Source: Streptomyces canus 299MFChir4.1
GTDB taxonomy: Bacteria > Actinomycetota > Actinomycetes > Streptomycetales > Streptomycetaceae
DNA length: 64,000 nucleotides
NCBI RefSeq assembly: GCF_000383615.1
Contig: NZ_KB911593.1
Location: 23,296-87,295, forward strand
Direction: 5' to 3'
The position numbers were made by a program, and so were the translations under genes. Positions 26,033 to 34,693 of the stretch are shown piece after piece. The notes under the pieces are model-generated. The model did not search any database. It saw only the letters and a list, made by a program, of their open reading frames with translations, and was not told the origin of the DNA. The first letter of the stretch is position 1, and the number at the start of each line of letters is the position of its first letter.

Positions 26033-26152
26033 ATGACGTCAACGACCCTGTACGACCCATCGCAGCTGACCGAGGGCATGCCGAACGGGCAGGGACTCGG
26101 CTACGGCTACCGGGTTTCATCGGCAGTGCATCGGTGTTCACGCCGGTGGTGA
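26033..26152 (+). CDS. Short ORF cut by the IS left end (hypothetical, doubtful)
   Basis: A 39-codon reading begins with ATG after AGCGAGG and starts MTSTTLYDPSQLTEGMPNG. Its last ~12 codons run into the left-end hairpin of the IS200/IS605-type element. It could be the 5' end of an interrupted gene. I do not recognise the peptide. A continuation on the far side of the element was not identified. Confidence 0.3.
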   Translation: MTSTTLYDPSQLTEGMPNGQGLGYGYRVSSAVHRCSRRW

Positions 26153-26286
26153 AGCCGATCTCGTGACTGTGGGGCGGAGCGCCACGGTGACATTCCGGCA
26201 GAGAGCCGGACGCTGCAACCCCGGGGTGAGGCAGGGAACGGATGTTCCCGGCGACATCGCGTGCCGCCTGTTCGTACGATCGCCGA

Positions 26287-27496
26287 ATGCAGCTTCGGTA
26301 TGCTTTCCGTTTGTACCCGGAGCCTGGTCAACGCGCCGCGTTGGCGCGGGCGTTCGGGTGTGCCCGTGTCGTGTTCAACGACCCGGTGCGCGCCCGTGAG
26401 AATGCCCGCGCGGCACAGCGGCCCTGTCCCAGCAGTTGATCACCCACGCCAAGAAGACCCCCGAACGTTCCTGGCTGGGCGAAGTCTCCTCGGTCGTCCT
26501 GCAGCAGGCTTTACGGGATGTGGAGGCCGCGTACCGGAACTTCTTCGCTTCGCTGAAGGGGGAGCGCAAGGGGAAGAGGGTGGGTGCGCCGCGGTTCAGG
26601 TCGCGCAAGGATGCCCGGCAGGCGATCCGGTTCACTGCGAACGCCCGCTGGAAGATCACCAGCGGTGGGCGGCTGACGCTGCCGAAGATCGGCGACGTGA
26701 AGGTGACGTGGTCGCGCGTCCTGCCCGCCGTGCCGTCCAGTGTCACGGTCATCCTGGACTCGGCGGGCCGGTACTTCGCCAGCTTCGTCATCGACACCGA
26801 CCCCGACATTGACCGGGCCCGCTGGACGGAGCCGGACCTCGGGGCCGCGATCGGCATCGACCTGGGGCTGACTCACTCGCAGTCCTCTCCGACGGCACGA
26901 AGATCGACAGCCCCCGGTTTCTGTGCCGGGCGGAGAAGAAACTGAAGAAGGCCCAGCGGGAGCTCTCCCGCAAACAGAAGGGATCGAACAATCGGGCCAA
27001 AGCCCGTATGAGGGTCGCCCGCGCCCACACGGCTGTGGCCGATGCGCGCAAGGAGTTCCACCACCAGCTCTCCACGAAGTTGATCCGCGAGAACCAAGCG
27101 GTCGCGGTGGAGGATCTGGCGGTGTCGGTACTGGCGCGCACGACGCTGGCCAAGAGCGTGCACGACGCGGGCTGGGCCCAGTTCGTGACCATGCTGCAGT
27201 ACAAGGCGCAGCGGTACGGACGGGCCTTCGTCAAGATCGGCCGGTTCGAGCCCACCAGCCAGACGTGCTCCGCCTGCGGCCACCGGGACGGGCCCAAGCC
27301 TCTGCAGGTGCGGGAATGGACCTGCCCCGTCTGCGACACCGTCCACGACCGGGACCACAATGCCGCGATCAACGTGAAACAGGCCGCTGGACTGGCGGTA
27401 TCGGCCTGCGGAGCGCCGGTAAGACCAGAACCCGTTCTGGCACAGCGCGAAGAAACAGGAAGCCACGGAATCCTCGCCGAAAGCCATGTCGCGTAG
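26287..27496 (+). pseudogene. tnpB: tnpB (RNA-guided nuclease family) with two frameshifts
   Basis: Three successive frames together spell a TnpB of about 400 residues: MQLRYAFRLYPEPGQRAALARAFGCARVVFND (frame 1, stops at 26440), LITHAKKTPERSWLGEVSS...IGIDLGLTH (frame 2 from about 26432), and KKLKKAQRELSRKQKGSNN to the end (frame 3). The second lesion is a one-base loss at about 26877: family sequence predicts THFAVLSDG and one T is missing. The first lies around 26425-26435 with several codons lost. All three RuvC acidic residues (GIDLG, AVEDL, DRDHNAA) and the CSAC...CPVC zinc finger are still readable. So the protein is dead but recently so. Confidence 0.88.
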
Positions 27497-27553
27497 CGGC
27501 ACGGCTTTCGGCAGGGACGGCCAGAATCCTCGCCCTTCACTTCAGGGCGAGGA
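27476..27553 (+). ncRNA. Right-end hairpins / probable omega (reRNA) 3' region
   Basis: Two stems overlap and follow the tnpB stop: GCCGAAAGCC/GGCTTTCGGC (27476-27485 with 27503-27512) and TCCTCGCCCT/AGGGCGAGGA (27527-27536 with 27544-27553). The spacing from the tnpB 3' end to the element edge matches the position of the guide-RNA scaffold in TnpB systems, where bases after the right end act as guide. The 5' boundary of the RNA is not determined. Confidence 0.5.
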
Positions 27554-27604
27554 GCAAGTCAATGGGAGGGTCTGTGGACCCACCCCCACCCACCGCTCCC
27601 TACC

Positions 27605-27733
27605 TCCCGGCGCGGGCACCGGCTGGGACAGACGGACCTGTCCTTGGGCAACGCGTGGGAGAACCTGGCGCTGTTCGACTTCGAGGACAGGGCGCTGCGG
27701 GGGCTGCGGACGCTCGGGCGTTATCGGTCGTAG
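27605..27733 (+). pseudogene. 3' remnant of a GH53-like endo-beta-1,4-galactanase gene
   Basis: Right after the IS end an open stretch with no start reads GQTDLSLGNAWENLALFDFEDRALRGLRTLGRYRS and stops at 27731-27733. The GNAWENxALFDFxxRAL pattern matches my recollection of the last strand/helix of family 53 arabinogalactan endo-galactanases. If so, the rest of the gene has been lost. It lies next to a CUT1 sugar importer with a LacI regulator, the usual company of such an enzyme. Only about 35 residues support the call. Confidence 0.5.
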
Positions 27734-27866
27734 CCCCTCGGTGGCCGCTGCGGGGGTGTAGCCCGATACACCCCGCATAGACCAGGCAGCTCCCTCGTGG
27801 CCGCGGACCGGTGACGGAATCGTGGACGGCATCGAATCCCGCCCCGAGAAAGGGTTGGCCACAGCC

Positions 27867-28265
27867 ATGCGCCGTAGCCTCACCATCGCCACCGCCCTGA
27901 CCGCCGTCGCCCTCACCGCCGTCCTCGCCACCGGCTGCGACCCCGACGACGTGGACAACTCCCTGGACTGCGTGTCGAACGCCGACACGATCGCCGACAG
28001 CGTCAAGGCCATCCACGAGGCCGGCTGGGACGCGGTGAAAGACCCCTCGAAGACCGACGAGTCCATCGCCACGATCGACAAGAACGTCGACGAGATCAAC
28101 AAGGCCCACGACGACTCGGCCGGCAGCAAGGTCGACAAGGCCGTCAAGGACCTCGACCAGGCGATCGAGGACTACAACAAGTCCATCCTCGACGGAGACG
28201 CCCACCCGGACACCGGCAGGATCGACGCGGCGGCCGACCGGCTGAAGGACGTCTGCACGTCGTGA
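27867..28265 (+). CDS. Small Asp/Lys-rich lipoprotein
   Basis: This 132-residue exported lipoprotein has a signal with lipobox LATGC (Cys about residue 24) and an acidic, helical mature part. A second and third Cys (LDCVSN and KDVCTS at the end) could form a disulfide. The body has heptad-like spacing (ESIATIDKNVDEINKAHDDSAGSKVDKAVKDLDQAIEDYN), suggesting a short coiled coil. The ATG at 27867 opens the signal peptide. The function is unknown. Confidence 0.75.
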   Translation: MRRSLTIATALTAVALTAVLATGCDPDDVDNSLDCVSNADTIADSVKAIHEAGWDAVKDPSKTDESIATIDKNVDEINKAHDDSAGSKVDKAVKDLDQAIEDYNKSILDGDAHPDTGRIDAAADRLKDVCTS

Positions 28266-28317
28266 GGCCGGCCGTGGGCGGCAGCAGGTGCCGGGCGCGT
28301 GTCTGCACCTCGTGAGG

Positions 28318-29544
28318 CTAGCCGTGGGCCGCCGCCAGGTGTCGGGCCAGCCTCGGGGAGGCGAACTCCGTGCCGCACACGAAGCGCATCACCGGGCCGT
28401 AGGACGCCGCCGCCGGCAGGCCCGTGAAGTACAGGCCCGGCACGGAGGAGACGTATCCGGCGCCGAGCCTGGGCGTGCCCCGGCTGACCGCGAGGGCGGC
28501 GCGCAGTTCATGGCCGAGGAAGTCCATCGCGGCGAGGTCGACGCGGTAGCCGGTGGCCGCGACGACGTGGTCGGCGTCGAGGCGGTCCATGGTGCCGCCA
28601 TGGGTGCGGACCTCCAGGGTCGGACGGCCGCCGGCCGTGTCCGCCTTGAGGATCCGGTCCACCTCGGTGACCTGGACCTTGCCCTCGAAGCGGTCGCGCA
28701 GCCACCACGCGCCGAGCGGGCCGAGGACCCGCCGGACCAGGTAGTGGCGGGCGCCGGCCGGGAGCCGGCGGTAGGGGTGCGGGTAGTAGGTCAGGGCCCA
28801 CAGCGACCAGGCGCGGCCGAAGGGCGACTCCGGGCGCAGCCTCGGCTGCTTCCACGGCGGGGCGCCGAAGTCCACACTGCCGCGTCCACGGGCGACCACC
28901 CTGACCTGGGCGCCCGCCTCCGCCGCGAGGGCGGCCGTCTCCAGCGCGGACTGGCCGGCGCCGACGACGATCAGCTCCTTGCCGGAGTACCGGCTGAGGT
29001 CGTGGTGCTGGGAGCTGTGGGAGACCGGACCGGTGGGGGCGGGGCCGTCGGGTGCGGCGGCGGACAGTTCCGGGGGCAGGTGGGAGAGCCCCGAGAGACC
29101 GGTGGCGACGACGACCGCCCGTGCGGTGAACGACTCCCCCGAGTCCAGCTTGAGCTGGAAGCCGCCCCGCTCGCTGCGGTCCACGGACACCACCCGCACC
29201 TGTTCCAGCTCGGGCACCAGCTTCTGCTGGAACCACTGGCCGTAGGCGATGAAGGTCTCCACGGGGATGATGTCCTCGTCGGTCACCAGCCGGCGGATGC
29301 CCGCCGCGTCGCAGTAGTCGACGAGGGTGTGCCCGGGCTGCGGCGCGTCCAGGTTGGAGGCGGCCGGGGTGGACTTGAGGAGCATGCCCGCGGGCATGTG
29401 GTCGCGCCAGCTGACCATGGGGTCGCCGAAGACGCGCACGGGGATGCCGCGCGCCCGCAGATGGGCCGCGGTCGACAGGCCGAAGGGCCCGGCGCCGATG
29501 ACTGCTACCGGTTGGATCACGAAGTCCCTCCCCAGGACGTTCAC
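28318..29544 (-). CDS. FAD-dependent, flavin-monooxygenase-like oxidoreductase
   Basis: This 408-residue flavoprotein has two dinucleotide folds: FAD at PVAVIGAGPFGLSTAAHLRA (about residues 12-31) and NAD(P)H at LIVVGAGQSALETAALAAE (about 190-208). It also has an ATG-type motif (VVVATGLSG) and a late VVAATGYRVD. The order resembles the YpdA/CzcO/lysine N-hydroxylase-like group. It follows an ATP-grasp ligase gene by 42 nt on the same strand and probably acts with it on a shared product. The substrate is unknown. Confidence 0.82.
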   Translation of the reverse strand: MNVLGRDFVIQPVAVIGAGPFGLSTAAHLRARGIPVRVFGDPMVSWRDHMPAGMLLKSTPAASNLDAPQPGHTLVDYCDAAGIRRLVTDEDIIPVETFIAYGQWFQQKLVPELEQVRVVSVDRSERGGFQLKLDSGESFTARAVVVATGLSGLSHLPPELSAAAPDGPAPTGPVSHSSQHHDLSRYSGKELIVVGAGQSALETAALAAEAGAQVRVVARGRGSVDFGAPPWKQPRLRPESPFGRAWSLWALTYYPHPYRRLPAGARHYLVRRVLGPLGAWWLRDRFEGKVQVTEVDRILKADTAGGRPTLEVRTHGGTMDRLDADHVVAATGYRVDLAAMDFLGHELRAALAVSRGTPRLGAGYVSSVPGLYFTGLPAAASYGPVMRFVCGTEFASPRLARHLAAAHG

Positions 29545-29586
29545 TTCGTCACTTCGTGGTGGTTCCGCTGTTCGTGGAGCCGCTGT

Positions 29587-30846
29587 TCAACTGGTCGATC
29601 TGCCGCGGCGGTTGGTGCGCCACAGCTGGTAGAGATGCTTCGCGCCGGGCCGCACGAAGCGCCCGAGCATGGTGAGGAACGGCAGCGGGTCGTCACCCGC
29701 GAACCAGGCCAGTTCGGTCCCGCTCGGCCGCGCCGGCGCGTGCGGGGTCGTATAGCCGCTGCGGCGGTAGGCGAGCAGGGCGGGCAGGTCGATGTTCTCC
29801 ACGACATAGCGGTGACCGGCCCGCTGTTCCCCCTCCGGGACGGCCCGCCCGGTCAGGTCCAGGTGCATGGCGCGGACGACGTCCACGCCCGACTCGCTCT
29901 CGAAGAGCCGGAACTGGGCGCCCATCCGGGGGTTGAAGTCGAGCAGTTTGTACTGACCGTCGCGCCGGTCGAAGCGCAGGTCGAGGTCGATGATGCCGGT
30001 GTAGCCGATCTGTTTGACGAAACGTGCGGCGAGGTCCGCGAGTTCCGGGTTGTCGACGACGTACGCGTTGGCCGTCATGCCCGCGTGCGGCGGCCAGGAG
30101 CGCACCTTGACGCCGGTGAACAGGGCCAGCGGGGTGGAGTTGTCGTCGAAGTAGGCGTGCACGATCCAGTCCTCCGCCTCCTTTCGCGGCAGGTACTCCT
30201 GGAGGATCACCCCGGGCCGCTCGCCCCAGTCACGGGCGAGGGCGAGCAGCCCTTCACGGGTGGCGATGCGCGTGGTGCCGCCCACCGCGGGCCTTCGGCG
30301 CCGTACGAACGCCTCGCGGTTCTTGGCCACCACCGGGAATCGGGCCGTCTCGGCGAAGGCCACGATCTCCTCGTACGACTGCGGGAAGGCGGCCCGCGGG
30401 CTCGCGATCCCGTGTTCCACGCACAGTTCGTGCAAGCCCTGTTTGCTGGCCAGCCGGCGGGTGAGGCCGGGCTCCACGCGCGGGAAGAGGAACCGGCCGA
30501 AGAGGTCGCTCTGGTGCTCGGCGATCAGGACCGCCGCCTCCTCGTCGGTCGGGACGAGGACCGCGGGGCGGCCGATGCGGCGCCCGATCCGGATCAGCCC
30601 CTCGACCAGCCGGCCGGGGTCCTCGGTTCCGGTCGTCGGCCAGACGAAGGCGCGGGTGAGGTACCGGGAGGCGGCCGCGGGCGTGTATCGGTCCTCCGTG
30701 ATGGCGTACATGGGCACACCGAGGCGGCCCAGACTGCGGATCGCGCCGACTCCCCCGTGGTGCAGGGGGTAGTCGCCGAACTTGACGATCAAGGCCGGTA
30801 CGTCACGGTCGACCTTGAACGGCACACTGCTCGCGCTTTTGGCCAC
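29587..30846 (-). CDS. ATP-grasp carboxylate-amine ligase
   Basis: This is a 419-residue ATP-grasp enzyme. It has a preATP-grasp start (PALIVKFGDYPLHHGGVGAIRSLGRLGVPMYAI), an ATP-binding Lys region (FPVVAKNREAFVRRRRPAVGGTTRI), and metal ligands in YTGIIDLDLRFD...YKLLDFNPRMGAQFRLFES (Asp/Asn of the grasp site). Such proteins join a carboxylate to an amine through an acyl phosphate. It is the first gene of a two-gene unit with an FAD oxidoreductase. A small modified metabolite is a fair guess for the product. Confidence 0.88.
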   Translation of the reverse strand: MAKSASSVPFKVDRDVPALIVKFGDYPLHHGGVGAIRSLGRLGVPMYAITEDRYTPAAASRYLTRAFVWPTTGTEDPGRLVEGLIRIGRRIGRPAVLVPTDEEAAVLIAEHQSDLFGRFLFPRVEPGLTRRLASKQGLHELCVEHGIASPRAAFPQSYEEIVAFAETARFPVVAKNREAFVRRRRPAVGGTTRIATREGLLALARDWGERPGVILQEYLPRKEAEDWIVHAYFDDNSTPLALFTGVKVRSWPPHAGMTANAYVVDNPELADLAARFVKQIGYTGIIDLDLRFDRRDGQYKLLDFNPRMGAQFRLFESESGVDVVRAMHLDLTGRAVPEGEQRAGHRYVVENIDLPALLAYRRSGYTTPHAPARPSGTELAWFAGDDPLPFLTMLGRFVRPGAKHLYQLWRTNRRGRSTS

Positions 30847-31099
30847 AATCCCCCCACGCGTCCCCCCACGGACGCGACCCCACCCACCCCGTCCGTGCTC
30901 GCAAAGGACGCTAAGCCGGAATGGAAGCCTCCGACCGTCCCTTAACAGGACATTGCTAACTCTTTAGCCACATCGCCAACCCTTCAGACACTCCCGTGAC
31001 CGGCGACTCGGCCGTAACGTGTGGCCCGACCACCCGGACCGCAACGTGTGCCGCGACCACCTGGTCAGCACGGCATGCGCGAGAGTGAGGCAGCACCCC

Positions 31100-32323
31100 A
31101 TGCCCCCCTTCGACCTGCCCGAGGGCGACCCCTTCGGCCCGCACAACCTGCCGTACGGCGTCTTCTCGCCCTCGGGCTCGGCCGACCGGAGCGTCGGCGT
31201 CCGGCTCGGCGACCACGTCCTCGACGCGGGAGCCGCCGCCGCGGCCCTCGGCTCCCCGTACGTCTCCCTGCTCGCCCGGCCCTCCCTCGGCCCGCTTCTC
31301 GCCGCCGGCCGCACGGCCTGGTCGGACGTGCGGCGCGCGTTGACCGCGTGGGTGACGGTGCCGGCGCACCAGGAGGCGATCGCTGGCCTCTTCCACCCGC
31401 TGTCGTCGGTCGACCTCCACCTCCCCTTCGAGGTCGCGGACTACGTCGACTTCTACGCCTCCGAGAACCACGCGCGAAACGTCGGCCAGATCTTCCGCCC
31501 GGACGCGGCGGACTCCCTGACCCCCAACTGGAAGCACCTGCCGATCGGTTACCACGGCCGCTCGGGCACGGTGGTGGTCTCGGGCACGGACGTCGTACGG
31601 CCCTCGGGGCAGCGGAAGGCTCCCGCCGACGCGGCTCCCGTCTTCGGGCCGTCCGTGCGACTCGACATCGAGGCGGAGGTCGGCTTCGTGGTCGGGGTGC
31701 CGTCCGAGCTGGGCCGGCCGGTCGGGCTCGGCGACTTCCGGGAGCACGTCTTCGGACTGTGCCTGCTCAACGACTGGTCCGCGCGGGACATCCAGGCCTG
31801 GGAGTACGTCCCTCTCGGACCGTTCCTCGGCAAGTCCTTCGCCACGTCGGTGTCGGCGTGGATCACCCCGCTGGACGCGCTGGAGGAGGCGCGGGTGGCG
31901 CCGCCGGAGCGGACGCACGAGCTGCTGCCGTATCTGGACGACTCCGCCTCCGACGTGGAGCCGGGGGGCTACGACCTGCGGATCTCCGTCGCGATCAACG
32001 GTCACGTGGTGTCGGAGCCGCCCTTCTCGAGCATGTACTGGACGGCGGCCCAGCAGTTGGCGCACATGACGGTGAACGGGGCCTCGCTCAGGACGGGTGA
32101 CCTGTACGGCTCGGGGACGGTGAGCGGGCCCTCCGCCGCCGAGCGCGGGTCGCTGCTGGAGCTGACCTGGAACGGACGGGACGCGCTGGAACTCCCCGAC
32201 GGGAAGCGGACGTTCCTGGAGGACGGCGACGTGGTGGCGCTGTCGGCGTGGGCTCCCGGTCCGGACGGGGTCCGGGTGGGGCTGGGGGACGTGGTGGGAC
32301 GGGTGGTGTCCAGGGACGTGTGA
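31100..32323 (+). CDS. fahA: Fumarylacetoacetase
   Basis: This 407-residue enzyme performs the last step of tyrosine/phenylalanine breakdown, hydrolysing 4-fumarylacetoacetate to fumarate and acetoacetate. Metal and active-site regions are visible: ADYVDFYASENHARNVGQIFRP (about residues 114-135), IGYHGRSGTVV, LDIEAEVGFVVG (paired Glu), and LLNDWSARDIQAWEYVPLGPFLGKSF. ATG 31100 is preceded by GAGTGAGG at good spacing. Divergent from the ATP-grasp gene. No homogentisate dioxygenase lies in the window. The 253-bp upstream gap holds no other gene. Confidence 0.93.
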   Translation: MPPFDLPEGDPFGPHNLPYGVFSPSGSADRSVGVRLGDHVLDAGAAAAALGSPYVSLLARPSLGPLLAAGRTAWSDVRRALTAWVTVPAHQEAIAGLFHPLSSVDLHLPFEVADYVDFYASENHARNVGQIFRPDAADSLTPNWKHLPIGYHGRSGTVVVSGTDVVRPSGQRKAPADAAPVFGPSVRLDIEAEVGFVVGVPSELGRPVGLGDFREHVFGLCLLNDWSARDIQAWEYVPLGPFLGKSFATSVSAWITPLDALEEARVAPPERTHELLPYLDDSASDVEPGGYDLRISVAINGHVVSEPPFSSMYWTAAQQLAHMTVNGASLRTGDLYGSGTVSGPSAAERGSLLELTWNGRDALELPDGKRTFLEDGDVVALSAWAPGPDGVRVGLGDVVGRVVSRDV

Positions 32324-32476
32324 GGCGTTCGGAGCCGTTCGAGCCCTGCCACGCGGCCTCCACGCACGGCATACTGGCGGCGGGCGGCATGCGTGGGACG
32401 ACGTGCGACCGCCCAGCAGCGCCTCACCACACCGCCCCACCTCCCCTGTCTCCGATCAGGATCCGGAGCCCGTGGC

Positions 32477-33418
32477 ATGACTCTCTGCCTGCTCCTGCTG
32501 AGCACCGTCGCCGTCGCGGCCGCCGTGCCGGTGCCGCGCGCGCTCACCCGGGCCGCGTGGCCCGAACGGGAACCGGTGGTGGGGCTGTGGGTGTGGCAGT
32601 GCCTGGTCGCCACGGTGCTGCTGTGCTGCCTGACCGCGCTGGTGCTGGGCGCGGCGGCGGTCTTCCACACGGTCCGCGACCATGTGTTCGCCCCGGCGCC
32701 GCCGGCCGTGACCGCGGCGTACGACCTGTCGGCCGCGCCGGTCTGGGCGGTCGCCTCCACCCTCCTGCTGGCCGCCGGTGCCGCGTGGACCACGGCGATG
32801 CTGGCCCGTGAACTGGTCGAGGCCCGTCGGCGCCGGGGCCTGGCCCGTGAGCATCTGCGGGAGCGCGCGCCGGACCTGCCGGCCGGGCTGGGGGCGGCGA
32901 CCCGCGGACCGCTGCTGGTGCTGGAGGACGAGTACCCGGACGCCTGGTGGATGCCGGGGAATCCGCCGCAGCTGATCGTGACGACCGGCGCGCTGCACCG
33001 GCTGACCGACCACCAGCTGGACGCGGTCCTCACCCACGAGCGCGGCCATGCGCGGGCCCGCCACGACTGGCTGCTCCACCTGTCGACCGCGCTGGCCACG
33101 GGGTTCCCGCGGGTACCGCTGTTCGCCCACTTCTGCGACCAGACGCACCGGCTGGTGGAGCTGGCGGCGGACGACACGGCGTCGCGGCGGTGCGGGCATC
33201 TGACGACGGCGCTGGCGCTGATCGAGCTGAACCAGCATCGAGGGGTGCTGTCGTGCGCGTCCAGTCATCGGTTGCTGGGTGAGCGGGTGGATCGGTTGCT
33301 GGAGCCGCCGCCGCGGTTGCTGCGCAGGCAGCGGGCGCTGACGTCTGCGACGGCTGCGCTGGTGCCGTTGTTGCCGTTGCTGATCGTTTTTGGGCCGGGG
33401 TTGTCGGCGCTGGCGTAG
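32477..33418 (+). CDS. M56 family (BlaR1-like) membrane metallopeptidase
   Basis: This 313-residue membrane protein has a signal/anchor start, transmembrane segments at about 34-60 and 85-110, and a cytoplasmic zinc-protease domain with AVLTHERGHARARHDWLLHL (HExxH-type, about residues 188-207) and ELAADDTASRRCGHL downstream. It ends in a final hydrophobic segment. In many bacteria M56 proteins pair with a BlaI/CopY repressor; none is adjacent here. So its partner is elsewhere or it works alone. Confidence 0.85.
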   Translation: MTLCLLLLSTVAVAAAVPVPRALTRAAWPEREPVVGLWVWQCLVATVLLCCLTALVLGAAAVFHTVRDHVFAPAPPAVTAAYDLSAAPVWAVASTLLLAAGAAWTTAMLARELVEARRRRGLAREHLRERAPDLPAGLGAATRGPLLVLEDEYPDAWWMPGNPPQLIVTTGALHRLTDHQLDAVLTHERGHARARHDWLLHLSTALATGFPRVPLFAHFCDQTHRLVELAADDTASRRCGHLTTALALIELNQHRGVLSCASSHRLLGERVDRLLEPPPRLLRRQRALTSATAALVPLLPLLIVFGPGLSALA

Positions 33419-33453
33419 GGCGGTCGTTTTTCGGCTTTCGGCCGGTGGGGGCT

Positions 33454-33475
33454 GGGCGCGCAGTTCCCCGCGCCC
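33454..33475. repeat. Streptomyces-type interspersed hairpin (terminator-like)
   Basis: GGGCGCG (33454-33460) pairs with CGCGCCC (33469-33475) around an 8-base loop CAGTTCCC. The motif ggggctgggcgcgcagttccccgcgcccct is of a type seen many times between genes in Streptomyces chromosomes. It follows the M56 peptidase gene and may end its transcript. Confidence 0.6.
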
Positions 33476-33632
33476 CTGGGTGGGTGCAGTCACCCCCACC
33501 TTTCACCGGCAGGTGGCACATCTCGCCCCACAGGCATAGGAACCGCAGGTCAGGCGGTGAACCGTTGCTCCGTCAGGTGGCGCAACAATTCGGCAACACA
33601 GGTTTTCCTACCAGGTCGGTATGGTTCCAGCC

Positions 33633-34418
33633 ATGCCAGCCACCGACCGTATCCGGGACCACGCCGGTCAGGGCGCGACCACCGTCGCCGCCCGGGCCCG
33701 GCGCCGGCTGCGGGCGGACCAGGCACGGCAACTCGCCGATCTCCTCCGCCACCAGATCCTCACCGGCGGCTTCGAGAGCGGCAGCCTGCCCCACGAGACG
33801 ACCCTCGCCGCCGACTACCGCGCCTCCCGCAACACGGTCCGCCAAGCCCTGGACCTGCTCCGCGCGGAGGGCCTGGTCGACCGCCTCCCCGGCGTCGGCA
33901 CCGTGGTCGTCGGCCGGAAGTACCCCCACGGCCTGGACCGTCTGATGGGCCTCGCGGAAACCCTGCGGGAACACGGCACGGTCACCAACGAGGTCCGCAC
34001 CATGGGCCCCGCCCCCGCCCCCCACCCGGTGGCCCGGCGCCTCCAGGTCGCCCCCGGCGCCGACGTCCTCTACATCGAACGTCTGCGCCGCCTGAACGGC
34101 CTGCCCCTCTCCCTCGACCTCACCTACATCCCGCTCGACCTCGGCACCGCCCTACTCGGCGCCGACCTGGAGAACACCGACGTCTTCCGCCTCCTGGAGA
34201 CGATCACCGGACAGGGCCTCGGCCACGCCGAGATCACCCTGGAGGCGGTGAACGCCGACACGCACTCCGCCGCCGTGCTGGAGGCCCCGCGCGGCGCGGC
34301 CGTCCTCATGCTGGAACGCCTCACCCACCTCGCCGACGGCCGCCCGGTCGACCTGGAGTTCATCCGCTTCCGCGGCGACCGCATCACCATGAGCGGCCTG
34401 CTGCACCGCTCCCTCTGA
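33633..34418 (+). CDS. GntR-family regulator (HutC/UTRA type)
   Basis: This is a 261-residue repressor with an N-terminal winged helix (ADLLRHQILTGGFESGSLPHETTLAADYRASRNTVRQALDLL, about residues 37-78) and a C-terminal UTRA ligand domain (from about 100; LYIERLRRLNGLPLSLDLTYIP, then LEFIRFRGDRITMS). An ATG at 33621 four codons earlier is the alternative start; neither has a strong Shine-Dalgarno, so a leaderless transcript is possible. It lies 31 bp before the ferredoxin gene and is probably the first gene of the operon, regulating it in response to the imported substrate. Confidence 0.88.
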   Translation: MPATDRIRDHAGQGATTVAARARRRLRADQARQLADLLRHQILTGGFESGSLPHETTLAADYRASRNTVRQALDLLRAEGLVDRLPGVGTVVVGRKYPHGLDRLMGLAETLREHGTVTNEVRTMGPAPAPHPVARRLQVAPGADVLYIERLRRLNGLPLSLDLTYIPLDLGTALLGADLENTDVFRLLETITGQGLGHAEITLEAVNADTHSAAVLEAPRGAAVLMLERLTHLADGRPVDLEFIRFRGDRITMSGLLHRSL

Positions 34419-34449
34419 CCTCTTTCCGAGCCGTTTCCTGGAGACAGCC

Positions 34450-34677
34450 ATGCCCTTGGTGCCCCAGCGGGCCGACGTGCCCGTGACCATCGACGAGTCG
34501 AAGTGCATCGACGGCTGCACGCTGTGCGTGGACATGTGCCCGCTGGACTCCCTGGCCATCGACGACAGCAGCGGCAAGGCCTACATGCACGTCGACGAGT
34601 GCTGGTACTGCGGCCCGTGCGCGGCCCGCTGTCCCACCGGAGCCGTCACGGTCAACATGCCCTATCTGCTCCGGTGA
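34450..34677 (+). CDS. AprB-like 2[4Fe-4S] ferredoxin
   Basis: This is a 75-residue ferredoxin with two cluster motifs: CIDGCTLCVDMCP (CxxxCxxCxxxCP, about residues 19-31) and CWYCGPCAARCPTGAV (CxxCxxCxxxCP, about 51-66). The second motif plus the following VTVNMPYLL resembles the beta subunit of adenylylsulfate reductase (WECYSCIKICPQGAI in Desulfovibrio, from memory). The extended AprB tail is absent. It likely transfers electrons to or from the flavoprotein encoded four genes later. Start ATG follows CTGGAGA. Confidence 0.88.
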   Translation: MPLVPQRADVPVTIDESKCIDGCTLCVDMCPLDSLAIDDSSGKAYMHVDECWYCGPCAARCPTGAVTVNMPYLLR

Positions 34678-34693
34678 GAGGTCCTGAACTCCC

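Larger units (their letters stand above)
26130..27562 (+). mobile_element. Degenerate IS200/IS605-type (TnpB-only) element
   Basis: The element spans a left-end hairpin (26130-26159: ATCGG..TTCAC / GTGAA..CCGAT), a broken tnpB and right-end hairpins finishing at about AGCAAGTCAA (27562). There is no TnpA Y1 transposase and no terminal inverted repeats, as expected for this family. Boundaries are estimates from the hairpins. Base composition differs slightly from the surroundings in the left part. Confidence 0.75.

Noticed and set aside
28288..30945. An 885-codon plus-strand frame opposite the FAD/ATP-grasp pair
   Set aside because: Shadow of the two real minus-strand genes, with no start signal and no motif.
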